45,636 bases of DNA from an uncultured Polaribacter sp. (GCA_905480405.1 CAJQQH010000028.1:1-45636), one strand, 5' to 3'. Positions 1 to 9,039 are shown, counted from the first letter of the stretch. Program-made: numbers and translations. The notes: generated from the letters alone by a model not told the origin.

Positions 1-66
1 CCAACAATGAGTGAAGCTGTTATGGAAGCAGTGGCTGACGCTTATGATGAGGTCATTCACCTATAA
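1..66 (+). CDS. lpdA: Probable dihydrolipoyl dehydrogenase, C-terminal end only
   Basis: Only the last 21 codons are inside the window, in frame 1 and ending with TAA at 64-66. The peptide begins PTMSEAVMEAVADAY and closes with VIHL. This resembles the end of the lipoamide dehydrogenase dimerisation domain, where a conserved HPT is followed by an EA-rich helix and a final IHI/IHL; the histidine just before PT would be the active-site base but lies outside the window. The family is the E3 component of pyruvate and 2-oxoglutarate dehydrogenase complexes. A strong hairpin directly after the stop indicates that the transcript ends here, so the gene is probably not part of the next operon. The assignment rests on a short peptide and is moderately confident. 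Confidence 0.6.
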   Translation, partial: PTMSEAVMEAVADAYDEVIHL

Positions 67-102
67 ACTAAGTTAATTGGTAGAAATACCTATTAACTTA
101 GT
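67..102 (+). terminator. Hairpin terminator after lpdA tail
   Basis: A 16-base arm at 67-82 pairs with 87-102 around a GAAA loop, with one T-T mismatch. It starts one base after the stop codon. The following sequence is AT-rich but has no long T run, so it could end transcription or stabilise the 3' end. Confidence 0.6.
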
Positions 103-113
103 ATAATTTATAT

Positions 114-121
114 TACTTTTG
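114..121 (+). promoter_or_regulatory. Bacteroidota -7 box (TACTTTTG) for the polysaccharide operon
   Basis: The sequence matches the TAnnTTTG consensus and sits 62 bases before the ATG at 184, directly after the preceding terminator. No convincing TTG -33 element is seen at the usual spacing. Confidence 0.5.
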
Positions 122-183
122 ATCTATAAATATAAACATCCCTCACTTTAACGATTTAATAATAATATAAATAATTATATATA

Positions 184-1314
184 ATGAGTTTCGTTGAGTG
201 GTTTCTATCCTTTATTTACAAAATAAAGACGTTTCCTTTAATAATACAAATAACAATTGTATTAACACTAACCTTTATAGTTGTTACTTTTTCTGTACTT
301 ATTACTGTCTATGTAATTAGAAGAAAACATAATAAAGTACAGAAAAAGTTAAAAGATAGTCTTCCTAAAATTGAAGACCTTTTTAATGACGTCTTATTTA
401 GCGATAAAAAATATTCTGATGAAGAAGTTTTTAACAGCTTTGAAGATATAGTTGAAGAGGTTAACTACGAATCTCTTGATACAGGTTTAGATGTATTAGT
501 AGATATAAAAAACGACTCTAATAAAGAATCTGAAAAGTACCCCTTAATAATTAGTGCTTTAAACATAATAGAACATATAGAGAGTAAATTTGACTCTCGT
601 TCAAATAGTAGAAAAATGGATGCATTTCAGCAATCATTTGTACTTGGTTTAAATAGATTTGATTCTAAAATTCTACAATACGCTTACAGTAAAAATAAGA
701 AAATTAGAACTGAGGCAAGAAATTCATATTTAGCACTAAGTGCTAATGACCCTTATCGTTTTTTTGATGAAATAGAAGGATCACTTACTAAATGGGATGA
801 AATAGAATTAATGCAATACTTACAACAACAGAATAAAAGAGGTAATTTAGAGGGATTAGGAAAATGGATTAACTATTCTAAAAACACTTCACTTGTAGTT
901 TTTCTAATTAAAATGGTTGGTTATTTTAAACAAAGAGGTATTGATGAAATTTTAATTGATAAATTAGTACATGAAGATGCTAAAGTAAGAGCAGCATCTA
1001 TTGAAACTTTAGGTGAATTAAACTTAAAGGAAACCGAACAAACATTAATTGATCGATATTATACGGAGCCAGAGCTTTGTCAAATAGCAATTATAAAAAC
1101 AATTAGAAAATTCAATTCAGGAAAATCATTAAAATTTTTAGAACAAATTTTTAATGATTCGAATAGTACTGATATGAAAAAATTAATTGCAGAAGCTATA
1201 ATAAACTATAGTTACGAAGGAAAAATGTCTTTTCAAAACTTAAAAGAAACATTAACAGGTTTTGATTTACAAATTTTAAAACATATCGAAACACCAATAA
1301 TAAAATTTAAATAA
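184..1314 (+). CDS. Membrane-anchored HEAT-repeat protein, first gene of exopolysaccharide-type operon
   Basis: The protein has 376 residues. A single hydrophobic segment at about residues 17-46 is followed by a basic stop-transfer stretch (RRKHNKVQKK), so the rest is predicted to be cytoplasmic. From about residue 130 to the end it is alpha-helical with HEAT-like repeats, visible as VRAASIETLGEL near residue 275 and IRTEARNSYLAL near 175. HEAT arrays bind other proteins; no catalytic motif is seen. The stop codon abuts the ATG of the glycosyltransferase with no gap, which suggests translational coupling and a physical partnership. A role as the inner-membrane or cytoplasmic partner of the synthase, occupying the place of PgaD or BcsB, is inferred from position only. 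Confidence 0.8.
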   Translation: MSFVEWFLSFIYKIKTFPLIIQITIVLTLTFIVVTFSVLITVYVIRRKHNKVQKKLKDSLPKIEDLFNDVLFSDKKYSDEEVFNSFEDIVEEVNYESLDTGLDVLVDIKNDSNKESEKYPLIISALNIIEHIESKFDSRSNSRKMDAFQQSFVLGLNRFDSKILQYAYSKNKKIRTEARNSYLALSANDPYRFFDEIEGSLTKWDEIELMQYLQQQNKRGNLEGLGKWINYSKNTSLVVFLIKMVGYFKQRGIDEILIDKLVHEDAKVRAASIETLGELNLKETEQTLIDRYYTEPELCQIAIIKTIRKFNSGKSLKFLEQIFNDSNSTDMKKLIAEAIINYSYEGKMSFQNLKETLTGFDLQILKHIETPIIKFK

Positions 1315-2844
1315 ATGTTTGACATTTTTGTAAAGGTTTACGAATATTTTATATTCTTCTACGCAACTGCTTTAATACTTAGTTATATGGTGTTAGCTGT
1401 TTTTTCTTTTATATCAATAAATAGATATAAAAGTTATAATACAGATATCGATGACGAAGAGCTACTAAACTCTGAACTTGCACCGGGAATTTCTGTAATT
1501 GCACCTGCATATAACGAAGAAAAAACAATTATAATTAATGTAAAATCGCTATTAACGTTAAACTATCCGCTTTTTGAGGTAATTATTGTAAATGATGGTA
1601 GTAAAGACGATACTTTAGATTTACTAATTAAAGAATTTGATTTAGTTGAAGCACCTTTTGCATATGTAGAAAAAATTAAATCAAAGCCTTATAAAAGAAC
1701 TTTTAAATCTCAAAACCCTAAATACGATATATTAACAGTAATTGATAAAGAAAATGGTGGTACTAAAGCTGATGCATTTAATGCTGGTTTAAACGCTTCT
1801 GTATTTCCTTACTATTTAAATACTGATGTAGATTGTATTCTTGCAAGAAACACTTTATCTAAAATGATTAAGCCTGTTTTAAATTCTAAAACTAGAGTTA
1901 TTGCTGTAGGTGCTACCTTAAGAATGTCTAACAACTGTGATATTGAAGAAGGTGTAATTACACGTGTAAGACCACCAAAGGCATTAATTCCTCGTTTTCA
2001 GGAATTAGAATACATTAGGTCTTACCTTTTAGGAAAAATGGGATGGGAACTTATTAATGCTGTTCCTAATGTTTCTGGAGGCTTAGGTATGTTCGATAAA
2101 GAAATTGCCATTAAAGCCGGTGGTTATGGTGCCGATTCACATGCAGAGGACATGGATATGATGACTCGTATGGCGGTTCACATGATGAATAATAAGATTC
2201 CATATAAAATTGGATATATTCCTCTTTCATGCTGTTGGACAGAAGGACCTCCTAATATTCAAATTTTAGGACGTCAACGAACAAGATGGGCATCCGGTTT
2301 GTTTCAAATGTTTAGTGATCATAGAAAAATTTTATTTAATCCGAAGTACAAAAATTTAGGATTAATTACTTTTCCATATGTATTTATTTTTGAATTTCTA
2401 GCTCCAATTATTGAGGCTTTTGGTATTCTATTTACAATATTTTTGATATTTTTTGGTCAGGTTAATTGGACATTTGCTCCTTTAATTTTATTCTATTCCT
2501 ATGCATTTGCTGTTATGATTTCATCTATCGTAATAATTTGGGATCAGATGACGTTTAAATATTATAATACAACAAGAGAAGTATTAAAGTTATTTGTAAT
2601 TGCTTTAATAGAACCTTTTTTATATCATCCAATGATTATGTTCTTTTCTTTAAAAGGATATTTTAGTTTTATTACTTCTAGAGAATTAGCTTGGGGTACA
2701 ATGACTAGACAAGGGTTTGAAAAAGATAAAGATGGTAATGATAAAAATTCTGGAGATAAAGGTAATGATGAAACAAAACCTGGTATTTTTAGTAAATTAA
2801 AAAAGAATAAAGAATCAGATACATTTGAAGAGATTAAACCTTAA
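1315..2844 (+). CDS. Processive family 2 glycosyltransferase (polysaccharide synthase)
   Basis: This 509-residue inner-membrane GT2 has all hallmarks of processive synthases of the BcsA/PgaC/NodC/HasA kind. There is one N-terminal membrane segment (about 10-34), a GT-A domain with VNDGS at 92-96 (Asp94), the TDVD metal-binding motif at 170-173, AED at 277-279 supplying the catalytic base, and Q321-R-T-R324-W325 (QxxRW). Several membrane segments follow at about 350-450. A charged, low-complexity tail (470-509, rich in Lys, Asp, Gly) is probably cytoplasmic. No PilZ domain is seen, so direct c-di-GMP binding as in BcsA is unlikely. The product is probably a repeating homopolymer or disaccharide made from a nucleotide sugar; the sugar cannot be told from sequence. 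It lies between the HEAT protein and the TPR-barrel protein. Confidence 0.9.
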   Translation: MFDIFVKVYEYFIFFYATALILSYMVLAVFSFISINRYKSYNTDIDDEELLNSELAPGISVIAPAYNEEKTIIINVKSLLTLNYPLFEVIIVNDGSKDDTLDLLIKEFDLVEAPFAYVEKIKSKPYKRTFKSQNPKYDILTVIDKENGGTKADAFNAGLNASVFPYYLNTDVDCILARNTLSKMIKPVLNSKTRVIAVGATLRMSNNCDIEEGVITRVRPPKALIPRFQELEYIRSYLLGKMGWELINAVPNVSGGLGMFDKEIAIKAGGYGADSHAEDMDMMTRMAVHMMNNKIPYKIGYIPLSCCWTEGPPNIQILGRQRTRWASGLFQMFSDHRKILFNPKYKNLGLITFPYVFIFEFLAPIIEAFGILFTIFLIFFGQVNWTFAPLILFYSYAFAVMISSIVIIWDQMTFKYYNTTREVLKLFVIALIEPFLYHPMIMFFSLKGYFSFITSRELAWGTMTRQGFEKDKDGNDKNSGDKGNDETKPGIFSKLKKNKESDTFEEIKP

Positions 2845-2865
2845 AATGTACTCCAAAATATAAGT

Positions 2866-5838
2866 ATGAAAACGAACAAGTTATTTTACATCTTTGTCTT
2901 ATTTGCATTAAGTCAATTAAATACCTACTCACAAGTATTTGATTCTTCAGATTTATATTTTGAAGAAGCAAGAGCAGATATTAGAGCACAAAATTTTACA
3001 AAAGCGGCCAAAATGAGTTGGAGAGGTTTACAACTAGCTCCAGAAGACTTAGATTTAAAGGCTGTTTTAGGTAAAGCGAACTTAGAGCTTGGTAGATATG
3101 ATACTGCAAGATATGTATTAAAACAAGTTTATTTAAAAAGAAGAAAAGATCCAGAAATATTACAATATCTAGTTAAAATTGAACACACAACAAAAAGGTA
3201 TTCTGATGCCATTTGTTTTGTAAATGAATTATTAGAGATTACACCTTATAGTAGAGGTTGGTGGATGCGTAAAATTGTTATCTATGAAGAAATGGGTAAT
3301 TATGAAGAAGCAGAAAGGGCTTTAGAGAGATTATATCAACTGTATCCTAATGATACTGAAATTAAAAACCAATTCAACTATATAAAACTTAGAGATGCAA
3401 ACACAGCATTAGAAGGTAAAAACTATAACAAATCTAACGAAATTTATAAAACAATTATAGATAATACACCAGATAATAAAGACGCATACTTAGGTATTAT
3501 TAGAAACGAATTAGCAAAAGGAAACCCAGAAGCAGCTTTACAATACACTAATAGATCTTTATTAGAGTTACCTGGAGATAGGGTTTTAATTGAAAAAAAA
3601 ATTGGTTTATTAGAAACATTAGGTAGGCATGCAGAAGCAATTTCTTTTATAAATAGTAAGAACGTACCAAAAGATAAATTTCCTGACATACATTCTAGAA
3701 CTTTACCATATCTAATGCAACAAACTGCTAGCTTTAATGAGTATAACGATTCTTATGAAGTTAACAAAAGATTAGTTGAACTTAACGGAAATTCAGAATC
3801 ACAAGATTATGTTATAAAAAATTCACTAGGAAAAGGGTACGATGTAGATGCAGAATATTTTATAAAAAAAGCATTAAAGAGAAGTCCTAACAATAAGAAG
3901 TTAAGAATTCAATTAATGGAGCTTTATAAGCCCATGAAAACTAGAGAAAATTTTGAAAGAGAGGTTAAATTAAATCACGAACAATTTCCTAATGATTCTG
4001 ATGTAACTTTTGCCTTTAATACAATGATGTATAGAAAAGGTAAAGAATATACAGAAAACAAACAGTACGATCTTGCATTGCCAATTTTCACAGAATTAAC
4101 TTCTTTTCCAGATTTTACAAAAGAAGCAGAACAACAAATTTTTGGAATTCTTTTAGAATTGGGTAGACTTGATGAAGCAGAAGACCAAATAGATAAATTA
4201 ATAGGTTTAGACCCTGAAAACCCTGATTATTTATTAAGGAAATCTACGTTATACCAAGGAATGGGGCTTTATGACGATGCTTTAGATATTACAAGAAGTC
4301 TTGAACAGAAATTTCCTTTAAACGTAAGATACCCATCTGTTTATGTTAGCCAAGTAGAAGCTTATGCTACTTTTTTAATGAAAGAACAGCGTTATAGTAA
4401 AGTATTACCAGTAATTGAAGATGGATTGACCAGAGAAAATAATAACAAAAGACTATTAGATATGGCTATAAATGCCTCTTCTGCTATACCAGATTATCCA
4501 AAAGGAATTAATTATAGTTTAAGTGCATTAAGTTTTTACCCAAAAAACAAAAACTTTAAATTAAAGTTAACCAACTTATATACACAAAATAAAGAATACG
4601 ATAAGGCTTTAGTAATTTTAGATACTTTAAAAACAACTTACCGCTATGACAGAAAAATAAAGAATGCTGAAGCTGAAATTTTATTTTTTAGAGCAAAAAA
4701 TCAAGAAGAAAACGGTTTAGTAGATGAAGCTATTACTAATTATGATTCTGCTTATGCATTAAACCCTAATGATGAAGGGTCTTTAATGAGAATGATTAAT
4801 TTACATATTACTCAAAAACCTTATGACGAATCTTTAGATTTCATCAATAAAAAATTGGTAAAAAGCCCTAATGACAACTTTTTAAAATATAAAAAGGGGG
4901 TTGTTTTTGAAATGCAAAAACAATATGACTCTGCTTATTATTATCAAAGTTTTAGAAAACTAGATAATCCTTATGAGCAAATCGAATGGAAACATACTTT
5001 AGAAACTATTAGATCCGAAAATCTAAAAAATGAACTTGCAGTTACTTATTTAAAAGCAACTTCAGATTCGGTTGCATTTAATACTTCTTTAGCAAGTATT
5101 AATTACAGAAGAATAGAAGGCAGAAATACATTTGGTGCAGATATTAATTATGCAGCAAGAAGATCTGGTGTAGGTATACAAGGTGGAGTTAATATATCTA
5201 GAATTCTAACAGAAACTTTATATGCAGATGCTGGTATTTTAATTGGGTCAAAATTCTTTCCTCAATTTAAATTATATGCAAATGCTTATAAAGGTTTAAA
5301 AAGTGGTTATGAAGCACAAGTTGGTGTTAGTTATGCTAGGTTACAAAACGACCAGAATTACTTTACTTTAAAATTGGGTGCAGCTAAGACCTGGCAAGAC
5401 TTTACAGTGAATGCTCGATTATCATTAATGAATACTTCTGTGCAGTTTTATGAAACAGATCCTGCTAACGGGTTATTAGTTTTAGATGCAAATGGATTAC
5501 CTATAGAAACTACATTAGAAAACTTTACATACACCAATTTAATGGTTCAAGGCCGGGTGAATTTAAATGCTAGAAAAGATTATTTTTCTTTAATTGTTTC
5601 TGGTGGTAGTGCTCCTTTTGATCAACAATTAGAGTTTCAATCAAACACGTTTTTAAATTTTACAAATGTTATGATTGGTGCAGGTTATAAATATAATATG
5701 TCACCAAGAACAGCAATTTTAGTAGACGGTACTTGGATTAACTTTCAAAGTAATCAAACATCTTTAAATTCTATAATTACGGATGTAATATTTACAAACC
5801 AATACAACCTATCTGTTTCACTAATTACTAAATTTTAA
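2866..5838 (+). CDS. TPR protein with C-terminal YaiO-type outer-membrane beta-barrel, putative polysaccharide exporter
   Basis: The protein has 990 residues. A signal peptide (about 1-22, ending NTYSQ) is followed by roughly 700 residues of tetratricopeptide repeats, with recurrent A-x-x-x-Y and P-N-D/P-E-N helix-turn signatures (for example YPNDTEIK, DPENPDYLL, NPNDEGSLM). From about residue 735 the sequence changes to alternating strands rich in Tyr, Gly and Asn and ends in Phe, as outer-membrane barrels do; it resembles the YaiO barrel family. The order signal peptide, periplasmic TPR scaffold, barrel is that of PgaA and BcsC, which move a growing glycan across periplasm and outer membrane. 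It starts 21 bases after the synthase stop. Export of the synthase product is inferred from this order and linkage. Confidence 0.85.
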   Translation: MKTNKLFYIFVLFALSQLNTYSQVFDSSDLYFEEARADIRAQNFTKAAKMSWRGLQLAPEDLDLKAVLGKANLELGRYDTARYVLKQVYLKRRKDPEILQYLVKIEHTTKRYSDAICFVNELLEITPYSRGWWMRKIVIYEEMGNYEEAERALERLYQLYPNDTEIKNQFNYIKLRDANTALEGKNYNKSNEIYKTIIDNTPDNKDAYLGIIRNELAKGNPEAALQYTNRSLLELPGDRVLIEKKIGLLETLGRHAEAISFINSKNVPKDKFPDIHSRTLPYLMQQTASFNEYNDSYEVNKRLVELNGNSESQDYVIKNSLGKGYDVDAEYFIKKALKRSPNNKKLRIQLMELYKPMKTRENFEREVKLNHEQFPNDSDVTFAFNTMMYRKGKEYTENKQYDLALPIFTELTSFPDFTKEAEQQIFGILLELGRLDEAEDQIDKLIGLDPENPDYLLRKSTLYQGMGLYDDALDITRSLEQKFPLNVRYPSVYVSQVEAYATFLMKEQRYSKVLPVIEDGLTRENNNKRLLDMAINASSAIPDYPKGINYSLSALSFYPKNKNFKLKLTNLYTQNKEYDKALVILDTLKTTYRYDRKIKNAEAEILFFRAKNQEENGLVDEAITNYDSAYALNPNDEGSLMRMINLHITQKPYDESLDFINKKLVKSPNDNFLKYKKGVVFEMQKQYDSAYYYQSFRKLDNPYEQIEWKHTLETIRSENLKNELAVTYLKATSDSVAFNTSLASINYRRIEGRNTFGADINYAARRSGVGIQGGVNISRILTETLYADAGILIGSKFFPQFKLYANAYKGLKSGYEAQVGVSYARLQNDQNYFTLKLGAAKTWQDFTVNARLSLMNTSVQFYETDPANGLLVLDANGLPIETTLENFTYTNLMVQGRVNLNARKDYFSLIVSGGSAPFDQQLEFQSNTFLNFTNVMIGAGYKYNMSPRTAILVDGTWINFQSNQTSLNSIITDVIFTNQYNLSVSLITKF

Positions 5839-5862
5839 AAATTGTAATTAAAGATTTTCTTA

Positions 5863-8043
5863 ATGAAGCTAATAAAGTACATTTATATTGTTATGTTTTT
5901 TTTAAGTCTAACTTCTTGCGCACAAAATAAAGTGACGCTTTACTCTAAAAAACATAAAATATATCCAAAAATAAATATACCACTTTCTGCTGATAAACTT
6001 TTAAGTAATGCTGCAGATGATTTTAATAAAAATTTTAGAGCACTTACAGGACAATATTTAACAGTAGAAAGAGCTAATAGTTTAAACAAAAACTATAACT
6101 ATGTTATTATTAGAGTTAACCCTACTCAAAAAGATAGTTATTGTTTATATAAAAAAGGAAGGAATATTACTATACAAGGTAAAACTACACAAGACTTAGT
6201 TTATGGTATAAATACATTTTTTAAAAAATATACTAGTTTAACATTAAACGATATAGAAAATACAATACAACAAAAAAATACTAAATCAGAAATAGAAATT
6301 CCGAATGAGTTTAGTAGTTGTTCATCTCCAGACTTTGAATATAGAGAACCTTATTTTTCTTCAAACTTTGCGCCTAATTTTAGAGGTTGGAATAAAACAA
6401 ATTATCTTGAATTAGAATGGGGAATCTGGGGACATAATCTAAAAAAAATACTAAAAGGCTACCCTTTACATAAGTCCATTTATGCGAAAGTTGGTAACAA
6501 GAGAATTGAAAGTCAATATTGTTTTACTAGCGATAGTTTATTTAAATATGTAAATAAAAAAGTAAAAGCCATATATGAAAGTGATAATGCACTTTCTAAA
6601 TATATGATATTACCTAACGATAATAATATTGTTTGTACTTGTAGTACTTGTAAAGCTGTTGGTAATACAACAGAAGATGCTGCTCCTGCAGTTTTTACGT
6701 TTTTAAATAAATTAGCTAAAAATTATAAAAAATTATCTTTCTTTACTGCCGCCTATATTACAATAAAAGAAATTCCAAAATTTAGAGTAGCATCAAATGT
6801 TGGGCTATTTTATAGTACAATAGATATTCAAAAAGGAATTCCTATAGAAAACACGAAGAACTTAAAAAAGTTTGAGAAAGAAATTACTAATTGGAGAAAA
6901 TATGTTAACAATGTATATATCTGGGATTACGCAGTTAATTATGATAATTACTTTGACATTTATCCTTCTATAAAAGTTAATCAACAAAACTTAAAACTTT
7001 ATAAAAAATTAGGGGTAAAAGGAGTTTTTGTTCATGGTAGTGAATATGGATATAGTACATTTCAAGATTTAAAATCAACCTTGTTAGCCAAACTCTTATG
7101 GAATACAGAGGTTAATATTGATGAAGAAATTAACACTTATTTTCACACAAAATTCTCAAAAAAACTAGCAAACTCATTAAGTAACTACTACTCGTTTATA
7201 GACAACTCTTTTTTTATTAGTAAAAAAGAATTAAGTATTTACAGCGGTATAGATAAGTCTATTAAAAAATATTTAGATCCAAAAGTTTTCTTTAGTTTTT
7301 ATGATGAATTTGATTTACATACGCAAACTAATAAGTACGATAAAGACTATTTAAGAATAGCTACAGCTCTTACTTTTCTAAAATTAGAAATAATGAGAGA
7401 TTCTGGTATTGGAACTTATGGTTTTGCAAACCTAAATAACGAACAAGAAATTATTGTAAAAAACGAGGCTGCATTATTATTAGATAAATTAAACGCTTAC
7501 AGTAAATCTGTTAGCCTTAAAACATACAATGAAAGGAATTATAAAATTGATGACTATATAAATAGCTGGAGAAGAACCATTTATAGATATCATAAAAGAA
7601 AACATTATTTTTATAAAAAACCTTTTGAAGTTTTATCTAAACTAGATGAAGATTATACAGATATCAGTGTTTTAAACAATGCTGCTTTTGGCTTAAAAGA
7701 TTATAATACAAATTGGCATATAAGTTCTTTAGATGATTTAATTTTAAAAATTAATAAGAAGGAAATTGCTGAATCTAAAAAAATTACATTTTCTTTTTTA
7801 CAAGATACTAAACATCATATTTATTACCCAAGTACAATTGAAATTTTAGACAAAGATTTAAATGTAATAAAAGAACATAATTTATCTTTAGATTCTGTTC
7901 TTTTAAATACAAAAGAAGTAACAATAATTTTACCTACAGAGTTTGATGATGAGCAATTACCCGAAGATTTTATTATTAAAATAAACAAACGTAAAATCGT
8001 TGGTAAAAATGCTTTAGCATGTGATGAAATCATCTTTAATTAA
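5863..8043 (+). CDS. DUF4838 glycoside-hydrolase-like lipoprotein
   Basis: The protein has 726 residues. An N-terminal signal ends in a lipobox (LTSC, Cys19); no Lys-Asp/Glu surface-export signal follows the cysteine, so a periplasm-facing outer-membrane lipoprotein is likely. Residues about 40-125 look like the small alpha/beta domain that precedes the barrel in GH20/GH67-type enzymes (ADKLLSNAADDFNKNF, then DLVYGINTFF). A TIM-barrel-like region covers about 155-420, with CTCSTC at 258-263, WDYAVNYDNYF at 354-364 and EYGYST at 394-399, all features of DUF4838. The C-terminal part (about 420-726) is helical, then strand-rich. It sits 24 bases after the barrel gene, in the slot used by PgaB or BcsZ, so it may cut or trim the polymer. 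Catalysis has not been shown for this family to my knowledge. Confidence 0.8.
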   Translation: MKLIKYIYIVMFFLSLTSCAQNKVTLYSKKHKIYPKINIPLSADKLLSNAADDFNKNFRALTGQYLTVERANSLNKNYNYVIIRVNPTQKDSYCLYKKGRNITIQGKTTQDLVYGINTFFKKYTSLTLNDIENTIQQKNTKSEIEIPNEFSSCSSPDFEYREPYFSSNFAPNFRGWNKTNYLELEWGIWGHNLKKILKGYPLHKSIYAKVGNKRIESQYCFTSDSLFKYVNKKVKAIYESDNALSKYMILPNDNNIVCTCSTCKAVGNTTEDAAPAVFTFLNKLAKNYKKLSFFTAAYITIKEIPKFRVASNVGLFYSTIDIQKGIPIENTKNLKKFEKEITNWRKYVNNVYIWDYAVNYDNYFDIYPSIKVNQQNLKLYKKLGVKGVFVHGSEYGYSTFQDLKSTLLAKLLWNTEVNIDEEINTYFHTKFSKKLANSLSNYYSFIDNSFFISKKELSIYSGIDKSIKKYLDPKVFFSFYDEFDLHTQTNKYDKDYLRIATALTFLKLEIMRDSGIGTYGFANLNNEQEIIVKNEAALLLDKLNAYSKSVSLKTYNERNYKIDDYINSWRRTIYRYHKRKHYFYKKPFEVLSKLDEDYTDISVLNNAAFGLKDYNTNWHISSLDDLILKINKKEIAESKKITFSFLQDTKHHIYYPSTIEILDKDLNVIKEHNLSLDSVLLNTKEVTIILPTEFDDEQLPEDFIIKINKRKIVGKNALACDEIIFN

Positions 8044-8063
8044 AAATTATTAAATTTACAATA

Positions 8064-8591
8064 ATGAAAAATATATTTTGGCTCTTACTAATCGTTCTTT
8101 TTTCTTCCTCTTGCGAGTTTAGAAAACCGGATATTGAAAACGTAGATAAAACGAAAATGGAAATTATAGATCCAGAACGTAGCTACTACCCTATTTTACG
8201 TGGATCAGAATTATCTACATCATATCAGTTTTACAACAGAGGTAACCAACCATTAATTATTTACGATGTACAAGCATCTTGTGGTTGTATAGAAGTAGAT
8301 TTTCCTTCTGGATCGATAGGTAAAGATGATTTTGGATATATAAATATTGATTATGACAGTGCCAAAAATATAGGTTATGTAGAGTTTTATATAACGATTG
8401 TTGCCAATACAGAAAAAGATATTTTTAGTACAATTAAGTTTGACTTAACGGTTGTTACTTCTCCACATTACACCCAAGACTACGAAGAAATATATTTAGA
8501 TAGAAGAAAGAAAAAATTAGCTGGTGAAGTTGATGGTGATTTAACACAACAAGGTTATATGACTCCTGACGAAACTAAAACAGTTAGATAA
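8064..8591 (+). CDS. DUF1573 lipoprotein
   Basis: This 175-residue protein has a lipobox at SSSC (about residue 17). The core matches DUF1573, an Ig-like domain common in Bacteroidota: YQFYNRGNQPLIIYDVQASCGCIEVDFP, here beginning near residue 55, followed by a second strand group (YVEFYITIVAN). The SCGC cysteine pair is characteristic. DUF1573 domains resemble ASPM/SPD-2/Hydin-type folds and have no assigned activity. The C-terminus is charged and not part of the domain. The gene starts 20 bases after the DUF4838 gene, so it is cotranscribed with the polysaccharide genes, and a structural or scaffolding role in the envelope complex is possible but inferred. Confidence 0.85.
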   Translation: MKNIFWLLLIVLFSSSCEFRKPDIENVDKTKMEIIDPERSYYPILRGSELSTSYQFYNRGNQPLIIYDVQASCGCIEVDFPSGSIGKDDFGYINIDYDSAKNIGYVEFYITIVANTEKDIFSTIKFDLTVVTSPHYTQDYEEIYLDRRKKKLAGEVDGDLTQQGYMTPDETKTVR

Positions 8592-8615
8592 TTTATAAAA
8601 TTAAAAAATAAAACA

Positions 8616-8990
8616 ATGAAAGCAAAATATCAAAGTGTTCTTGATTTAGGTCAAGAATTAGAAATTAAAGATGGGAATGTGAACGAAGAAAATGGTGTTT
8701 TACATGTAACAGGAACTGCTAAAAACCAATATGAAAAAAATCTTATTTGGGATAAAATTAAAGAAGTTGGTGGTGACAACCCTACAGATATAGTAGCAGA
8801 TATTTCTGTAACAGACACATCTGTATATGCAAACCATACTGTAAAAAGTGGAGATACTTTAGGTAAAATAGCAAAACAATATTATGGGAATGCAATGAAA
8901 TACACAGCTATTTTTGAAGCAAATACTAATATCTTAAAAAGTCCAGATGTAATTCATCCAGGTCAAGAATTAGTAATTCCAAACTTATAA
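8616..8990 (+). CDS. BON-LysM protein of the Kbp/YgaU type
   Basis: The protein has 124 residues. Residues about 1-70 resemble a BON fold (LEIKDGNVNEENGVLHVTGTA, then VADISV). Residues about 73-122 are a LysM domain: HTVKSGDTLGKIAKQYYGNAMKYTAIFEAN...IHPGQELVIP. This two-domain plan and length match Escherichia coli Kbp (YgaU), a potassium-binding cytosolic protein; no signal peptide is present, so the LysM is probably not meeting peptidoglycan. The gene starts 24 bases after DUF1573 and is followed by a strong terminator, making it the last gene of the operon. Whether it serves the polysaccharide system or is a passenger is unclear. Confidence 0.85.
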   Translation: MKAKYQSVLDLGQELEIKDGNVNEENGVLHVTGTAKNQYEKNLIWDKIKEVGGDNPTDIVADISVTDTSVYANHTVKSGDTLGKIAKQYYGNAMKYTAIFEANTNILKSPDVIHPGQELVIPNL

Positions 8991-9006
8991 TTAGAAATAA
9001 GATTTA

Positions 9007-9039
9007 AAAAAAACCGAAACAAATTGTTTCGGTTTTTTT
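9007..9039 (+). terminator. Rho-independent terminator of the polysaccharide operon
   Basis: ACCGAAAC and its complement pair around an AAATT loop (9021-9025), extended by an A run at 9007-9013 and a T7 run at 9033-9039. It lies 17 bases after the last stop codon. Confidence 0.9.

Noticed and set aside
3444-3689. - strand frame inside the TPR gene
   Set aside because: It is a shadow of the repeats on the + strand, with no family features or promoter.
184-8990. Cellulose or PNAG synthesis by name (bcs or pga)
   Set aside because: No PilZ, BcsB, PgaD or PgaB-type deacetylase is present; only the general plan is shared, so no gene symbols were given.
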